64,000 bases of DNA from Mycolicibacterium rhodesiae NBB3 (lineage in GTDB: Bacteria > Actinomycetota > Actinomycetes > Mycobacteriales > Mycobacteriaceae), in assembly GCF_000230895.2 (NCBI RefSeq), contig NC_016604.1, forward strand, positions 3,596,001 to 3,660,000, read 5' to 3'. The notes under the pieces were generated by a model. The model did no database searches and was not told where the DNA came from. It saw only the letters and a list, made by a program, of their open reading frames with translations. Numbering within the stretch: the first letter of the stretch is position 1; the number at the start of each line of letters is the position of its first letter. The translations under genes were made by a program, and so were the position numbers. Shown one piece after another: positions 8,360 to 18,177 of the stretch.

Positions 8360-10681
8360 ATGGAAGGACGCGACGTGCTGCAACGGATCGCACTGCTGGC
8401 GATTTCGGCACCGAGGCGGATCGTGGCCATCGCGGCACTCGTCATGGTGGCCTGCGGGGTCTTCGGCATCCCGGTCGCCAAGAGCCTGTCCGCCGGCGGC
8501 TTCCAGGACCCCACGTCGGAATCCGCACAGGCGAAACAGCTGCTGGTCGACAAGTTCGGCCAGGGCGACATGGAACTCGTGATCAGCGTGACCGACGAGA
8601 GCGCGGCCGACGGGGCGCAGAGTCCCGCCGCGCGCGCAGTCGGCACGGATATCGCCCGACAGTTGCAAGCCTCCCCGAACGTCGTGCAGGTGACGTCCGC
8701 ATGGACGGCACCGCCGCCTGCCGTGCCCGCGCTGCTGAGCAAGGACGGTGAGACCGGCCTGATCGTCGCCGGGATCACCGGTGGGGAGAGCGCTGCCCAA
8801 AAGCACGCCAAGGAGCTCACCGAAAAGCTCGTGCACGACCGCGACGGCGTGATCGTGCGTGCGGGCGGTGAGGCGATGATCTACGTGCAGATCAACGGCC
8901 AGAGCGAAAAAGACCTGTTGATGATGGAAGCCATCGCGATTCCGCTGAGCTTCATCGTGTTGGTCTGGGTGTTCGGTGGCCTCATGGCGGCGGGGCTCCC
9001 GCTGGCTGTCGGCGGATTCGCGATCCTTGGATCGATGGCTGTGCTGCGCGCCGTCACCTACGTCACCGACGTGTCGATCTTCGCGATGAACCTGACCGTC
9101 GCAATGGGTCTGGCGCTCGCGATCGACTACACGCTGCTCATCATCAGCAGATACCGCGACGAGCTCGCCGATGGGGCCGATCGGGACCGAGCCCTGATTC
9201 GCACAATGACGACCGCCGGCCGAACGGTGCTGTTCTCGGCGTTGACCGTCGCGCTCTCGATGGTGGCGATGGTGCTGTTCCCGATGTACTTCCTCAAGTC
9301 GTTCGCGTATGCGGGGATCGCCGTGGTGACCTTCGCGGCAGCGGCGGCGATCGTGGTGGCGCCCGCGGCGATCGTGCTGCTCGGTGACCGCCTGGACGCG
9401 CTGGACACCCGACGGTTGTTCCGCCGGCTGCTCGGTCGGCCCGAACCCGTTCGCAAGCCGATCGAGCAGATTTTCTGGTACCGCAGCACGAAATTCGTCA
9501 TGCGCCGGTCGATTCCGATCGGACTCGCGATCGTCGCACTACTGCTGGCGCTCGGTGTGCCGTTCCTCGGCGCCAAGTGGGGTTTCCCGGACGACCGGGT
9601 ACTGCCGCAGTCGGCGTCAGCCCGTCAGGTCGGCGACGAGATGCGAAACGACTTCGCCGTCGATGCCGCCAGGAACGTCGCTGTCGTCATGCCGCACACG
9701 GACGGCGTCACTCCCGCCGATCTCGACGGGTACGCCGCGGCACTGTCGAAGGTGAGCGACGTGACGTCGGTTTCGGCGCCCGGCGGTACTTTCGTCGACG
9801 GCAGACTCGTTGGCCCGCCCTCAGCGGCTACCGACTTCAAGGACGGCAGCGCGTTCCTGACGGTTGCGAGCAGCGCGCCACTGTTCTCCGACGCGTCCGA
9901 AGCGCAGCTGGACGGCCTGGACGCGGTGAGCACCCCGGGCGGGCAGCCGGTTCAGCTGACCGGTGTGTCGCAGCAGAACCGGGACAGTTCCAGTGCCATC
10001 ACCTCGCGCCTGCCCCTTGTTCTCGGGGTGATCGCCGTGATCACGTTCGTCCTGCTGTTTCTGCTGACGGGGAGTGTGGTCCTACCGCTGAAGGCGTTGA
10101 TACTCAACGTGATATCGCTGACCGCGGCATTCGGTGCGCTGGTGTGGATCTTCCAGGACGGCCACCTCGGCGCACTGGGCACCACCCCGACCGGGACGTT
10201 GGTAGCCAACTTGCCCGTGCTGTTGTTCTGTATCGCGTTCGGATTGTCGATGGACTACGAGGTATTTCTGGTGTCCAGGATCCGCGAGTTCTGGCTGAAG
10301 TCCGCAAAGACGCGTGCTGACGGAACCCCGATTTCTCCTCGCGTGCGAAGCGACGAAAGCGTCGCGCTGGGTCTGGCGAAGACCGGCCGGGTGGTCACCG
10401 CTGCAGCGCTGTTGATGTCCATCTCGTTCGCCGCACTGATCGCTGCGCAGGTGGCGTTCATGAAAATGTTCGGGCTGGGACTGACACTCGCGATCCTCGT
10501 CGATGCGACACTGGTTCGGATGGCATTGGTGCCCGCGTTCATGCACCTGCTCGGACGATGGAACTGGTGGGCGCCCAAACCCCTTGCCAAGTTGCATGAG
10601 CGGATCGGAATCAGTGAATCCGGAGACGATCCCGATCCGGCTGCGCCCGTGTCCACGGCCGAGCCCGCCACCTCCCGATGA
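8360..10681 (+). CDS. mmpL13: MMPL-family RND transporter, intact MmpL13-type
   Basis: 773 aa from ATG at 8360. An in-frame GTG at 8375 has a better ribosome binding site (GGAAGGA, 6-base spacing) and may be the true start (768 aa). Two halves are visible, each with a large extracytoplasmic loop (about residues 45-195 and 400-540) and five to six membrane segments (about 196-345 and 548-745), as in MMPL proteins. Family members export lipids or drugs using proton motive force. The position between the mcr/SDR block and an Rv1147-like methyltransferase matches mmpL13a/mmpL13b, which are split in M. tuberculosis; here the frame is continuous. The stop overlaps the TetR start (ATGA). Confidence 0.8.
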   Translation: MEGRDVLQRIALLAISAPRRIVAIAALVMVACGVFGIPVAKSLSAGGFQDPTSESAQAKQLLVDKFGQGDMELVISVTDESAADGAQSPAARAVGTDIARQLQASPNVVQVTSAWTAPPPAVPALLSKDGETGLIVAGITGGESAAQKHAKELTEKLVHDRDGVIVRAGGEAMIYVQINGQSEKDLLMMEAIAIPLSFIVLVWVFGGLMAAGLPLAVGGFAILGSMAVLRAVTYVTDVSIFAMNLTVAMGLALAIDYTLLIISRYRDELADGADRDRALIRTMTTAGRTVLFSALTVALSMVAMVLFPMYFLKSFAYAGIAVVTFAAAAAIVVAPAAIVLLGDRLDALDTRRLFRRLLGRPEPVRKPIEQIFWYRSTKFVMRRSIPIGLAIVALLLALGVPFLGAKWGFPDDRVLPQSASARQVGDEMRNDFAVDAARNVAVVMPHTDGVTPADLDGYAAALSKVSDVTSVSAPGGTFVDGRLVGPPSAATDFKDGSAFLTVASSAPLFSDASEAQLDGLDAVSTPGGQPVQLTGVSQQNRDSSSAITSRLPLVLGVIAVITFVLLFLLTGSVVLPLKALILNVISLTAAFGALVWIFQDGHLGALGTTPTGTLVANLPVLLFCIAFGLSMDYEVFLVSRIREFWLKSAKTRADGTPISPRVRSDESVALGLAKTGRVVTAAALLMSISFAALIAAQVAFMKMFGLGLTLAILVDATLVRMALVPAFMHLLGRWNWWAPKPLAKLHERIGISESGDDPDPAAPVSTAEPATSR

Positions 10682-11358
10682 AGCGCAGACGGGCGGCCCG
10701 CGGATCCGGTGAACAACTCCGCGACGAAATTCTCGATGCGACAACTGATCTGCTACTACAGACCGGTCACGCCAAAGACGTGTCCATCCGTTCGGTTGCG
10801 CAACGAGTGGGAGTGACGCCACCCTCGATCTATCTACATTTCACCGACAAGGACGCGCTGCTGGACGCGGTATGCGCACGGTACTTCGAGAAGCTCGACG
10901 AGGAAATGCAGGCGGCTGCCGCCGAGCAACCGGCGGCCATCGACGTGCTTCGTGCCCAAGGGCTGGCGTATGTCCGGTTCGCGGTGAAAACGCCTGAGCT
11001 GTACCGGATCGCCACGATGGGAGAGGGCCGGCCGGGTAGCGACGTCGACATGATGCTGAACACGTCGGCATTCGTTCACATCCGCAACACGGTCGAGACG
11101 TTGATGGCTGAGGGGGTCCTGCCAGACAATGATCCGACCAGTATCGCGCTGGAACTGTGGACGGTTGCGCATGGCGTGGCGGCGATGTTGATCTCACGGC
11201 CGTATCTGCCGTGGGGTGACACGGAGGCGTTCGCCGACCGTGTCCTACGGGCCGTTGTCGTCGGAGAGATCGTATGCGGTGCGCTCGGACCCGCGACCGT
11301 TCCGCAGGACGCCGTCGATCAATTGAAAGGGCTGCTGAATGTCCAACACAGTCGATAA
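10678..11358 (+). CDS. TetR/AcrR-family transcriptional regulator
   Basis: 226 aa. The N-terminal TetR DNA-binding domain is clear: residues about 12-60 include ILDATTDLLLQTGHAKDVSIRSVAQRVGV and the recognition helix PPSIYLHFTDKDALLDAV. The C-terminal ligand domain (WHG/TetR_C type) has a WTVAHGVAAMLI segment. It starts by ATGA overlap with the mmpL13-type gene and its 3' end overlaps the next methyltransferase by 20 bp, so all three are one operon. It probably represses its own operon through the palindrome at 8322-8344. The inducing ligand is unknown. Confidence 0.88.
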   Translation: MKRRRAARGSGEQLRDEILDATTDLLLQTGHAKDVSIRSVAQRVGVTPPSIYLHFTDKDALLDAVCARYFEKLDEEMQAAAAEQPAAIDVLRAQGLAYVRFAVKTPELYRIATMGEGRPGSDVDMMLNTSAFVHIRNTVETLMAEGVLPDNDPTSIALELWTVAHGVAAMLISRPYLPWGDTEAFADRVLRAVVVGEIVCGALGPATVPQDAVDQLKGLLNVQHSR

Positions 11359-11977
11359 CCCGTTCTTCGCCCGCGTGTGGACGGTGATGTCCGCCCATGA
11401 GACCGATGCCATCCGGGCGCTGCGGCGGGAAAATCTCGCGGGCCTGTCCGGTCGCGTGCTCGAGGTGGGTGCGGGCACCGGGACCAACTTCGAGTTCTAT
11501 CCGGACACGGTGACCGAGGTCGTGGCCGTCGAGCCCGAGCGGCGGCTGGCTGAGGTCGCCCGGCGGGCTGCCGCCGCGGCGCCGGTGCCCGTCACCGTCA
11601 GCACCGACACGGTTGAGCAGTACATGGCGTCCGGCAGTGAGCCGTTCGACGCGGTGGTGTGCTCGCTGGTGCTGTGTTCGGTCGAGAGTCCGGAAGGCGT
11701 TCTACGAGAGCTGCATTCGCACCTGCGGCCCGGCGGTGAGCTCCGGTATCTCGAGCACATCGCCAGCAGCGGGCCGCGTGCGCGTCTGCAGAAGGTCGCC
11801 GACGCGACCTTCTGGCCGCGGCTGCTGGGCAACTGCCATACGCACCGTGACACCGAACAGAGCATCAAGGGCGTCGGCTTCTCGGTGTCGGCCGCACGTC
11901 ACGAATGGACGATGCCGAAGTGGGTGCCGCTGCCGGTGTCGGAGTTCGCGATCGGCCGCGCCGTCAAACAGAGCTAG
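11339..11977 (+). CDS. Class I SAM-dependent methyltransferase (Rv1147-like)
   Basis: 212 aa. SAM-binding motif I is [15 protein letters not shown] at about residues 40-54, with the acidic post-I residue in VVAVEPE and motif [15 protein letters not shown] around 101-113. The profile is that of Methyltransf_11 proteins and resembles phospholipid or quinone methyltransferases. Rv1147 occupies the same place behind mmpL13 in M. tuberculosis. Start at ATG 11339, inside the end of the TetR gene (20-bp overlap). The 3' end overlaps the convergent sirtuin gene by 4 bp. The substrate is unknown; a lipid handled by the transporter is a guess. Confidence 0.85.
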   Translation: MSNTVDNPFFARVWTVMSAHETDAIRALRRENLAGLSGRVLEVGAGTGTNFEFYPDTVTEVVAVEPERRLAEVARRAAAAAPVPVTVSTDTVEQYMASGSEPFDAVVCSLVLCSVESPEGVLRELHSHLRPGGELRYLEHIASSGPRARLQKVADATFWPRLLGNCHTHRDTEQSIKGVGFSVSAARHEWTMPKWVPLPVSEFAIGRAVKQS

Positions 11978-12687
11978 CCGAGGAGAACGGGGAGCCGCTG
12001 CAGGAGGCTGGGCAATGCAACGGCGGCGGTCTCGCGCAGCGACACCGTCGCCGTGGCCGACAGCGGCGTGGGCTCGGGGTTGACCTCGATGACCACCGTG
12101 CCCCTGGCGACCGCCATCTCCGGCAGGCCGGCGGCGGGATAGACGATCGACGACGTGCCGACCACGATCACGAGGTCGGCGCCCGCCACCGCTTCGACCG
12201 ACCGCTGCCAGGCGTCGTCGGGCAGCCCCTCCCCGAACCACACCACATTGGGCCGGATCAACCCCCCGCACGCACACCGAGGAGGGTCGACGGTCTCGAC
12301 CGGCTCGGGCATGGCCGGCAGCTCGCCGGTGTACGCGGTATGACAACGATCGCAACGGAATTCGAACAAGCTACCGTGCAGGTGAGAGACGTTCGTGCTG
12401 CCTGCCCGCTCGTGCAGATTGTCGACGTTCTGGGTGACGACGTGCACGTCGGCGTAGTCCTCCCACGCGGCAACCGCGCGATGGCCGTCGTTGGGCGCGA
12501 CCGAGCCCATCATGTAGTGCCGCCACAGATACCACGCCCACACCCGCTCGGGGTGCGACCGCCAGCCCTCTGAGCTGGAAATTTCGTAGGGATCGACCTT
12601 GGCCCACAGTCCGGTCTCGGCGTCGCGGAATGTCGGGACCCCGCTCTCCGCCGAGATGCCCGCACCACTGAGGACCGCTATCTGCAC
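11974..12687 (-). CDS. cobB: NAD-dependent protein deacylase (sirtuin)
   Basis: 237 aa from GTG. Sir2 motifs: GAGISAESG at residues 8-16, [12 protein letters not shown] at 85-96, catalytic His104 in HLHGS, and a zinc site of Cys112, Cys115, Cys138 and Cys140. Tyr53 and Arg56 (WYLWR) match the Tyr-x-x-Arg pair of class III sirtuins, which predicts desuccinylase/desmalonylase as well as deacetylase activity. It corresponds to Rv1151c. A TAGTTT box 6 bases before the GTG predicts a leaderless mRNA; it is divergent from the GntR gene with only 35 bp between starts. Confidence 0.92.
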   Translation of the reverse strand: MQIAVLSGAGISAESGVPTFRDAETGLWAKVDPYEISSSEGWRSHPERVWAWYLWRHYMMGSVAPNDGHRAVAAWEDYADVHVVTQNVDNLHERAGSTNVSHLHGSLFEFRCDRCHTAYTGELPAMPEPVETVDPPRCACGGLIRPNVVWFGEGLPDDAWQRSVEAVAGADLVIVVGTSSIVYPAAGLPEMAVARGTVVIEVNPEPTPLSATATVSLRETAAVALPSLLQRLPVLLG

Positions 12688-12722
12688 ATGACCAAACTAG
12701 CGGCTTAGGCGATACTGAGCAC

Positions 12723-13094
12723 GTGACCAGGTTGGGGGATTGGGTACGCATCGACAATCACGCGTCGGGCCCCCTGTTTGACCAGCTCAGAACCCAGATC
12801 ATCGACGGAGTGCGCGACGGCCGGCTGCCACCGGGCACCCGGTTGCCGACGGTGCGCGAACTTGCTGGTCAACTTGGCCTCGCCGTCAACACCGTGGCCC
12901 GCGCCTACCGTGAGCTGGAGTCTGCAGGTGTGCTCGAAACCCGCGGTCGCTTCGGTAGTTTCGTCGCTCGCGTCGACCCCGCCGATGCGTCTATGGCCAC
13001 CGCCGCGAACACCTACGTGTCCGCAGCCAAGGCGCTGGGGATCGACAAGGCCGAGGCGCTGCGCTACATCGAAACCGCGTTCGGCCAGCGCTAG
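12723..13094 (+). CDS. GntR-family regulator, small YtrA-like type
   Basis: 123 aa from GTG. Winged-helix GntR domain at residues about 10-80 ([22 protein letters not shown], then [44 protein letters not shown]), followed by only about 40 residues of helical tail. That lacks a FCD/UTRA ligand domain and fits the short YtrA-like subgroup. It corresponds to Rv1152, which sits beside the sirtuin gene in M. tuberculosis. The start follows a GATACT box by 6 bases, so it may be leaderless. The 3' end overlaps the convergent methyltransferase gene by 4 bp. Confidence 0.88.
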   Translation: MTRLGDWVRIDNHASGPLFDQLRTQIIDGVRDGRLPPGTRLPTVRELAGQLGLAVNTVARAYRELESAGVLETRGRFGSFVARVDPADASMATAANTYVSAAKALGIDKAEALRYIETAFGQR

Positions 13095-13933
13095 CCGAAC
13101 TCCAGCAGCGCCGTAATGGGTCGCACCGGATCGAACAGCGGAAGACGCTGGACAGTCCACAAGACGGCGTTGAAAGCTTTGCCGCGCCCAGGTGGCAGCG
13201 GCATATCATGCACTGCGCGAATGCCGGGCACCTCATTGACGAGGTTTGCCAACTGTGACGGCGTCAAGCTGAACGGCATCGCAGGCACGCGGTAGCGCAC
13301 GGTGGGCCGCAGCATCCCGCTGGTGATCCCCTTGGCGAACCACGCGGGTGCGAGGTCGAACATCATCCGTCCCCCGGGGAAGCGCTTCGCGCACTCGGCG
13401 ATCAGCCCGAGCGCCTCCTCGGGCTGCAGGTACATCAGCAGGCCCTCGGCGGTGATGAACACCCCGTCGGTGTCGTCCACCCGGTCCATCCAGCTGAAGT
13501 CGAGCGCGGACTGCGCACACAGCTCGACCCGATCCGACTGCGGCAGCAGCTTGCGTCGCAACTCGATCATCGGCGGGAGATCGACGGTGAGCCAATGGAA
13601 TTCATGCCCGACGCCAGCTGCATCGAGCCGATAGAAGCTGGTCTGCAGGCCTTCGGCCAGCGCCACCACCGTGGCCTTCGGGTGATCGGTGAGGTAGCGG
13701 CGTGCCTCGGTGTCGAAGGCTCGCGCGCGGACCGCCATGTCCTGCCGACGGCTGAAGCCGAACTTCGCCCATTCGAAGTCGATGGAGTCCACCAGCTGGA
13801 TCGCCATCGGATCGTCGATGATCGAATCCGGTCGGCGGGCCTCGTTGGCGCGCACCTGCAACGTCATCAGCGCCGTCTCGGATACGCCGGTCAGCACGGT
13901 GCCGTCGGCTTTGGCGGTCGGTTGGGAACTCAC
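13091..13933 (-). CDS. Leucine carboxyl methyltransferase-family (Omt-like) methyltransferase, copy 1
   Basis: 280 aa. PPM1/LCMT-type S-adenosylmethionine methyltransferase: [16 protein letters not shown] supplies the SAM-binding loop (about residues 88-103), and [12 protein letters not shown] and [12 protein letters not shown] are conserved blocks. It resembles Rv1153c (omt) in sequence and location. The substrate is unknown. A paralogue of very similar layout lies 1 kb away at 14479-15306, with a DUF1697 gene between them. All three genes are on the minus strand. Confidence 0.85.
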   Translation of the reverse strand: MSSQPTAKADGTVLTGVSETALMTLQVRANEARRPDSIIDDPMAIQLVDSIDFEWAKFGFSRRQDMAVRARAFDTEARRYLTDHPKATVVALAEGLQTSFYRLDAAGVGHEFHWLTVDLPPMIELRRKLLPQSDRVELCAQSALDFSWMDRVDDTDGVFITAEGLLMYLQPEEALGLIAECAKRFPGGRMMFDLAPAWFAKGITSGMLRPTVRYRVPAMPFSLTPSQLANLVNEVPGIRAVHDMPLPPGRGKAFNAVLWTVQRLPLFDPVRPITALLEFG

Positions 13934-13947
13934 CCGGCCGAATCTAC

Positions 13948-14469
13948 CTACCGCAGAACTTTCTCGATCGTGCGCAGGTTGCGGGTGGTCGTCGACGCCT
14001 TGTACCGCTTCTTGCCCATCGTCTTGCCGATCGTCGTGTCGAGGGTGCCCTTGTTGGGGACCTGCCAGTAGATGACGCCCTCACCGCGCTTGATCTTCTC
14101 GTCGTCTCCGGCGTCGCGCCCGAGTTTTGCGAGTTCGTCGAGCACCTCAGCGTCGGTGACGAAGGTGACGTAGGAGTGGTGGCCGTCGACCTCGCGTTCG
14201 AACGGGAACTTCTCCGAGATCGTCCGTACGGTGTCCAGGTCGTAGGCCAGTACCCAGGCGTCGTAGCCGAAGGCGTCGCGCAGCGCCGTCTCGGCCTTCT
14301 TCCTGACCGCGTCGACCCCGGAACGGCTGTCCAGCAACACGTTTCCGCTGGCCAGAATGGTTTTCACGTTGGTGAACCCGGCGCCTTCGAAGGCTTGGGC
14401 CACCGCGGCCATCTTCATGTTGACGCCGCCGACGTTGACGCCGCGGAGGAAGGCGGCATATCTGGTCAC
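13948..14469 (-). CDS. DUF1697 domain protein
   Basis: 173 aa. The N-terminus (MTRYAAFLRGVNVGGVNMKMA) and the following AFEGAGFTNVKTILASGNVLLDS are diagnostic of the DUF1697 family, small alpha/beta proteins of unknown function that are common in actinobacteria. No catalytic motif, membrane segment or signal is seen. It lies between two methyltransferase paralogues on the same strand with gaps of 14 and 9 bp, so the three are probably one operon. Function remains unassigned. Confidence 0.85.
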   Translation of the reverse strand: MTRYAAFLRGVNVGGVNMKMAAVAQAFEGAGFTNVKTILASGNVLLDSRSGVDAVRKKAETALRDAFGYDAWVLAYDLDTVRTISEKFPFEREVDGHHSYVTFVTDAEVLDELAKLGRDAGDDEKIKRGEGVIYWQVPNKGTLDTTIGKTMGKKRYKASTTTRNLRTIEKVLR

Positions 14470-14478
14470 CCTGCGAGC

Positions 14479-15799
<1,321 letters not shown>

Positions 15800-15808
15800 G
15801 CTGCGGCT

Positions 15809-15979
15809 ATGGCGGATGCACCGGAAGAAGACGACAACAAGCGCAAGTTCCGGGAAGCGCTGGAGCGAAAGAATGCCAAGTCAGCAGGTGGGACCGGCCA
15901 CAAGGACAAGGGCGCCAAGCAGCCCCGGGCGCACGGGCCGGTCGAGAACCGCCGCGAGTTCCGGCGCAAGAGCGGCTAG
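15809..15979 (+). CDS. DUF5302-type small charged protein (56 aa)
   Basis: 56 aa: MADAPEEDDNKRKFREALER, then a Lys/Gly/Ala-rich stretch, then a basic end. The KRKFREALERK helix followed by a disordered basic tail with VENRREFRRKSG fits the actinobacterial DUF5302 family (family recalled, not searched). The ATG lies 9 bases after the stop of the Rv1155-like gene. TAAGCT at 15797-15802 with a 6-base gap could serve as a leaderless promoter, or the gene may be read through from upstream. Function unknown; the composition suggests nucleic acid binding, which is inference. Confidence 0.7.
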   Translation: MADAPEEDDNKRKFREALERKNAKSAGGTGHKDKGAKQPRAHGPVENRREFRRKSG

Positions 15980-15990
15980 GAAGCTCACCT

Positions 15991-16045
15991 TGCGATTTCG
16001 GTGCGCTCACGACCGCTAAGCGATCGTAAGCGCACCGAAATCGCA
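15991..16045. terminator. Long inverted repeat between convergent genes, probable bidirectional terminator
   Basis: Two perfect 17-base arms, TGCGATTTCGGTGCGCT (15991-16007) and its reverse complement (16029-16045), enclose 21 bases that can pair further (ACGA/TCGT and CG/CG with two mismatches). It lies exactly between the stops of the DUF5302 gene and the convergent acetate symporter gene. No long T-run follows on either strand. The length and symmetry suggest a dispersed mycobacterial repeat used as terminator; the dispersal is not testable here. Confidence 0.65.
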
Positions 16046-16052
16046 GAAAGAA

Positions 16053-17693
16053 TCAGTGATTGACGGCCTTCTCGGCGCCGACGCCCGTCAGGCAGCGCAC
16101 CTCGAATTCCGCGTTGATCTCCGGATCGCCCCGGTCGGGTGACGTAAGGGTGCCGACGATGCCGAGAATGAACGCCAGCGGGATCGACACGATGCCGGGG
16201 TTGGCCAACGGGAACCAGGCGAAGTCGACGCTCGGCAGCATCGCGGTCTTCGCGCCGGACACCGCGGGCGAGAAGATGATCAGCACGATCGTCGAGATGA
16301 GACCGCCGTACATGCTCCACAGCGCACCGCGGGTGTTGAACCGCGGCCAGTACAGCGAGTAGATGATCGTCGGCAGGTTGGCCGCCGCCGCGACGGCGAA
16401 CGCCAGCGCGACCAGGAACGCGATGTTCTGTTCGGCGGCCAGGATGCCGAGGCCGATCGACAGGATGCCCAGCACTACGACGGTGATGCGGGAGACCCGG
16501 ACCTGTTCGCTCTCGCTGACCTGATGGCTCTTCAGCACACTCGCGTAGATGTCGTGTGCGAATGATGTTGCGGCCGTGATGGTGAGGCCGGCGACCACCG
16601 CGAGGATCGTCGCGAATGCGACGGCCGAGATGATGCCGAGCAGCACCACGCCACCGAGCTGGAACGCCAGCATTGGTGCCGCGGCGTTCTGTCCCCCGGG
16701 GGCCGCCAGGATCGCGTCGGGTCCGACGAGTGCCGCGGCGCCGTAGCCAAGCGCGAGGGTGAACAGGTAGAAGGCACCGATGAGCACGATCGCCCAGACC
16801 ACCGAACGGCGGGCCTCCTTCGCGGTCGGCACCGTGTAGAACCGCATCAGCACGTGAGGCAGTCCGGCCGTGCCGAGCACGAGGGCCAGCGCCAGCGAGA
16901 TGAAGTTGATCTGCGATGTCAGGGAGGCGCCGTACTGAGCGCCAGGTGCCAGCACGTCACGGCCGGCGACGGCTTCGCTCGTCGATTCGGAGACCGCGGT
17001 TTGAGCGGCGCCCAGGATTTCGGAGAAGTTCAGGCCGAACTTGGCCAACACCCAGACCGTCATCATCGCCGCGCCGCCGATCAGCAGGACCGCTTTGATG
17101 ATCTGCACCCAGGTCGTCCCCTTCATGCCACCGATCAGCACGTAGGCGATCATCAGCAGACCGACGACGGCGATGACCAGCGCCTGGCCGATGTCGCTGG
17201 TGATGTTCAACAGCAGGGCGACCAGGCCGCCGGCACCCGCCATCTGCGCCAGCAGGTAGAACAGGCAAACGGCCAATGTGGTGGTTGCGGCTGCCAGCCG
17301 GACCGGACGCTGCTTCAGCCGGAAGCTCAGCACGTCGGCCATCGTGAACTTGCCTGCGTTGCGCAACAACTCGGCTACCAGCAGCAGAGCTACCAGCCAC
17401 GCGACGAGGAAGCCGATCGAGTAGAGGAAGCCGTCGTAGCCGTAGACGGCGATGGCCCCGGCGATTCCGAGGAAGCTGGCGGCCGACAGATAGTCGCCGG
17501 AGATGGCGATGCCGTTCTGCGGTCCGGTGAAAGACCGTCCCGCAGTGAAGAACTCGGCAGCAGTGGCGTTTTTCTTGCTGGCGCGAATCACGATGAAGAG
17601 CGTCACGACGACGAACAGGCCGAAGATGGCGATGTTCGCGATAGGGTTGCCGACCGTGGTGCCGTCGGCGGCGAGGATGGTTACGTGGTTCAT
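16053..17693 (-). CDS. Cation/acetate symporter, solute:sodium symporter family (ActP-like)
   Basis: 546 aa with about 13 hydrophobic segments. The family signature GYDGFLYSIGFLVAWL, with FTAGRSFTGPQNGIAISGDYLSAASFLGIAG near residues 49-80, is that of ActP/MctC-type monocarboxylate transporters. The likely role is uptake of acetate and related short acids. The start overlaps the stop of the DUF485 gene upstream by 4 bp (17690-17693); ActP genes are typically preceded by a DUF485 (YjcH) gene as here. It is one of two SSS transporters in this block; the second is at 18178-19917. Confidence 0.88.
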   Translation of the reverse strand: MNHVTILAADGTTVGNPIANIAIFGLFVVVTLFIVIRASKKNATAAEFFTAGRSFTGPQNGIAISGDYLSAASFLGIAGAIAVYGYDGFLYSIGFLVAWLVALLLVAELLRNAGKFTMADVLSFRLKQRPVRLAAATTTLAVCLFYLLAQMAGAGGLVALLLNITSDIGQALVIAVVGLLMIAYVLIGGMKGTTWVQIIKAVLLIGGAAMMTVWVLAKFGLNFSEILGAAQTAVSESTSEAVAGRDVLAPGAQYGASLTSQINFISLALALVLGTAGLPHVLMRFYTVPTAKEARRSVVWAIVLIGAFYLFTLALGYGAAALVGPDAILAAPGGQNAAAPMLAFQLGGVVLLGIISAVAFATILAVVAGLTITAATSFAHDIYASVLKSHQVSESEQVRVSRITVVVLGILSIGLGILAAEQNIAFLVALAFAVAAAANLPTIIYSLYWPRFNTRGALWSMYGGLISTIVLIIFSPAVSGAKTAMLPSVDFAWFPLANPGIVSIPLAFILGIVGTLTSPDRGDPEINAEFEVRCLTGVGAEKAVNH

Positions 17694-18025
17694 GCTGCGC
17701 CGCCTTCGAGTTCGGTGCGGATCGCCTCGGCGCGCGGGTCGAGTTCACGGTTGGCGAAGCGGACGTAGATGAAAGTGATGAGGAACGTGGACACGAACTG
17801 GCCTAGGCCGATGAGCAGGCCGACGTTGATGTCGCCCCACACCTTGGTGGCCATGAAGTCATGGGCGAACGCACCCAGGATCACGTAGGCGGCGTACCAG
17901 ATGAGGAACAGCGCGCTCATCGGGAACACGAAGCGGCGCAATCGGCTTCGCAGTTCCTGGAACTCTGGGCTGGCTTGAACGGCCAGGTACTCCTGACCGC
18001 TGACTGCGGTTTCTGTGGGCGCCAT
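17690..18025 (-). CDS. DUF485 membrane protein (YjcH-like), symporter partner
   Basis: 111 aa from ATG at 18025, which has a good ribosome binding site (AGGAG with 7-base spacing); an upstream start at 18061 lacks one. Two membrane segments (about residues 41-66 and 77-100) separated by a short loop with DFMATKVWGDINVGLLIGLGQF fit DUF485. In other bacteria the gene precedes actP and is cotranscribed with it; here the two overlap by 4 bp. The role is presumed to be assembly or function of the symporter. A CRP-like site lies 51-66 bp upstream of the start. Confidence 0.85.
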   Translation of the reverse strand: MAPTETAVSGQEYLAVQASPEFQELRSRLRRFVFPMSALFLIWYAAYVILGAFAHDFMATKVWGDINVGLLIGLGQFVSTFLITFIYVRFANRELDPRAEAIRTELEGGAA

Positions 18026-18075
18026 CGTCTGCTCCTGAACGTCGAATGTGAACCGGCTCAACTGGAGAAACTAGA

Positions 18076-18091
18076 TGAGATGCAGGTCACA
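18076..18091. promoter_or_regulatory. Candidate CRP/GlxR-type site upstream of the DUF485-actP operon
   Basis: TGAGATGCAGGTCACA matches the mycobacterial CRP consensus TGTGA-N6-TCACA with one mismatch in the left half. It is 51-66 bp upstream of the DUF485 ATG on the minus strand, within range for regulation. A weaker half-match (TGTGA at 18047-18051) lies closer to the gene. cAMP control of acetate uptake and activation is known in actinobacteria, which makes the site plausible; it is a pattern match only. Confidence 0.35.
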
Positions 18092-18177
18092 CACCCAGTG
18101 CTTTCGGCGTTGACACGGTGAAACCCGGCAGCGGTGCGGTGAGCGGTCGATCGACGACGATGAACGGTGAGCAGCGC

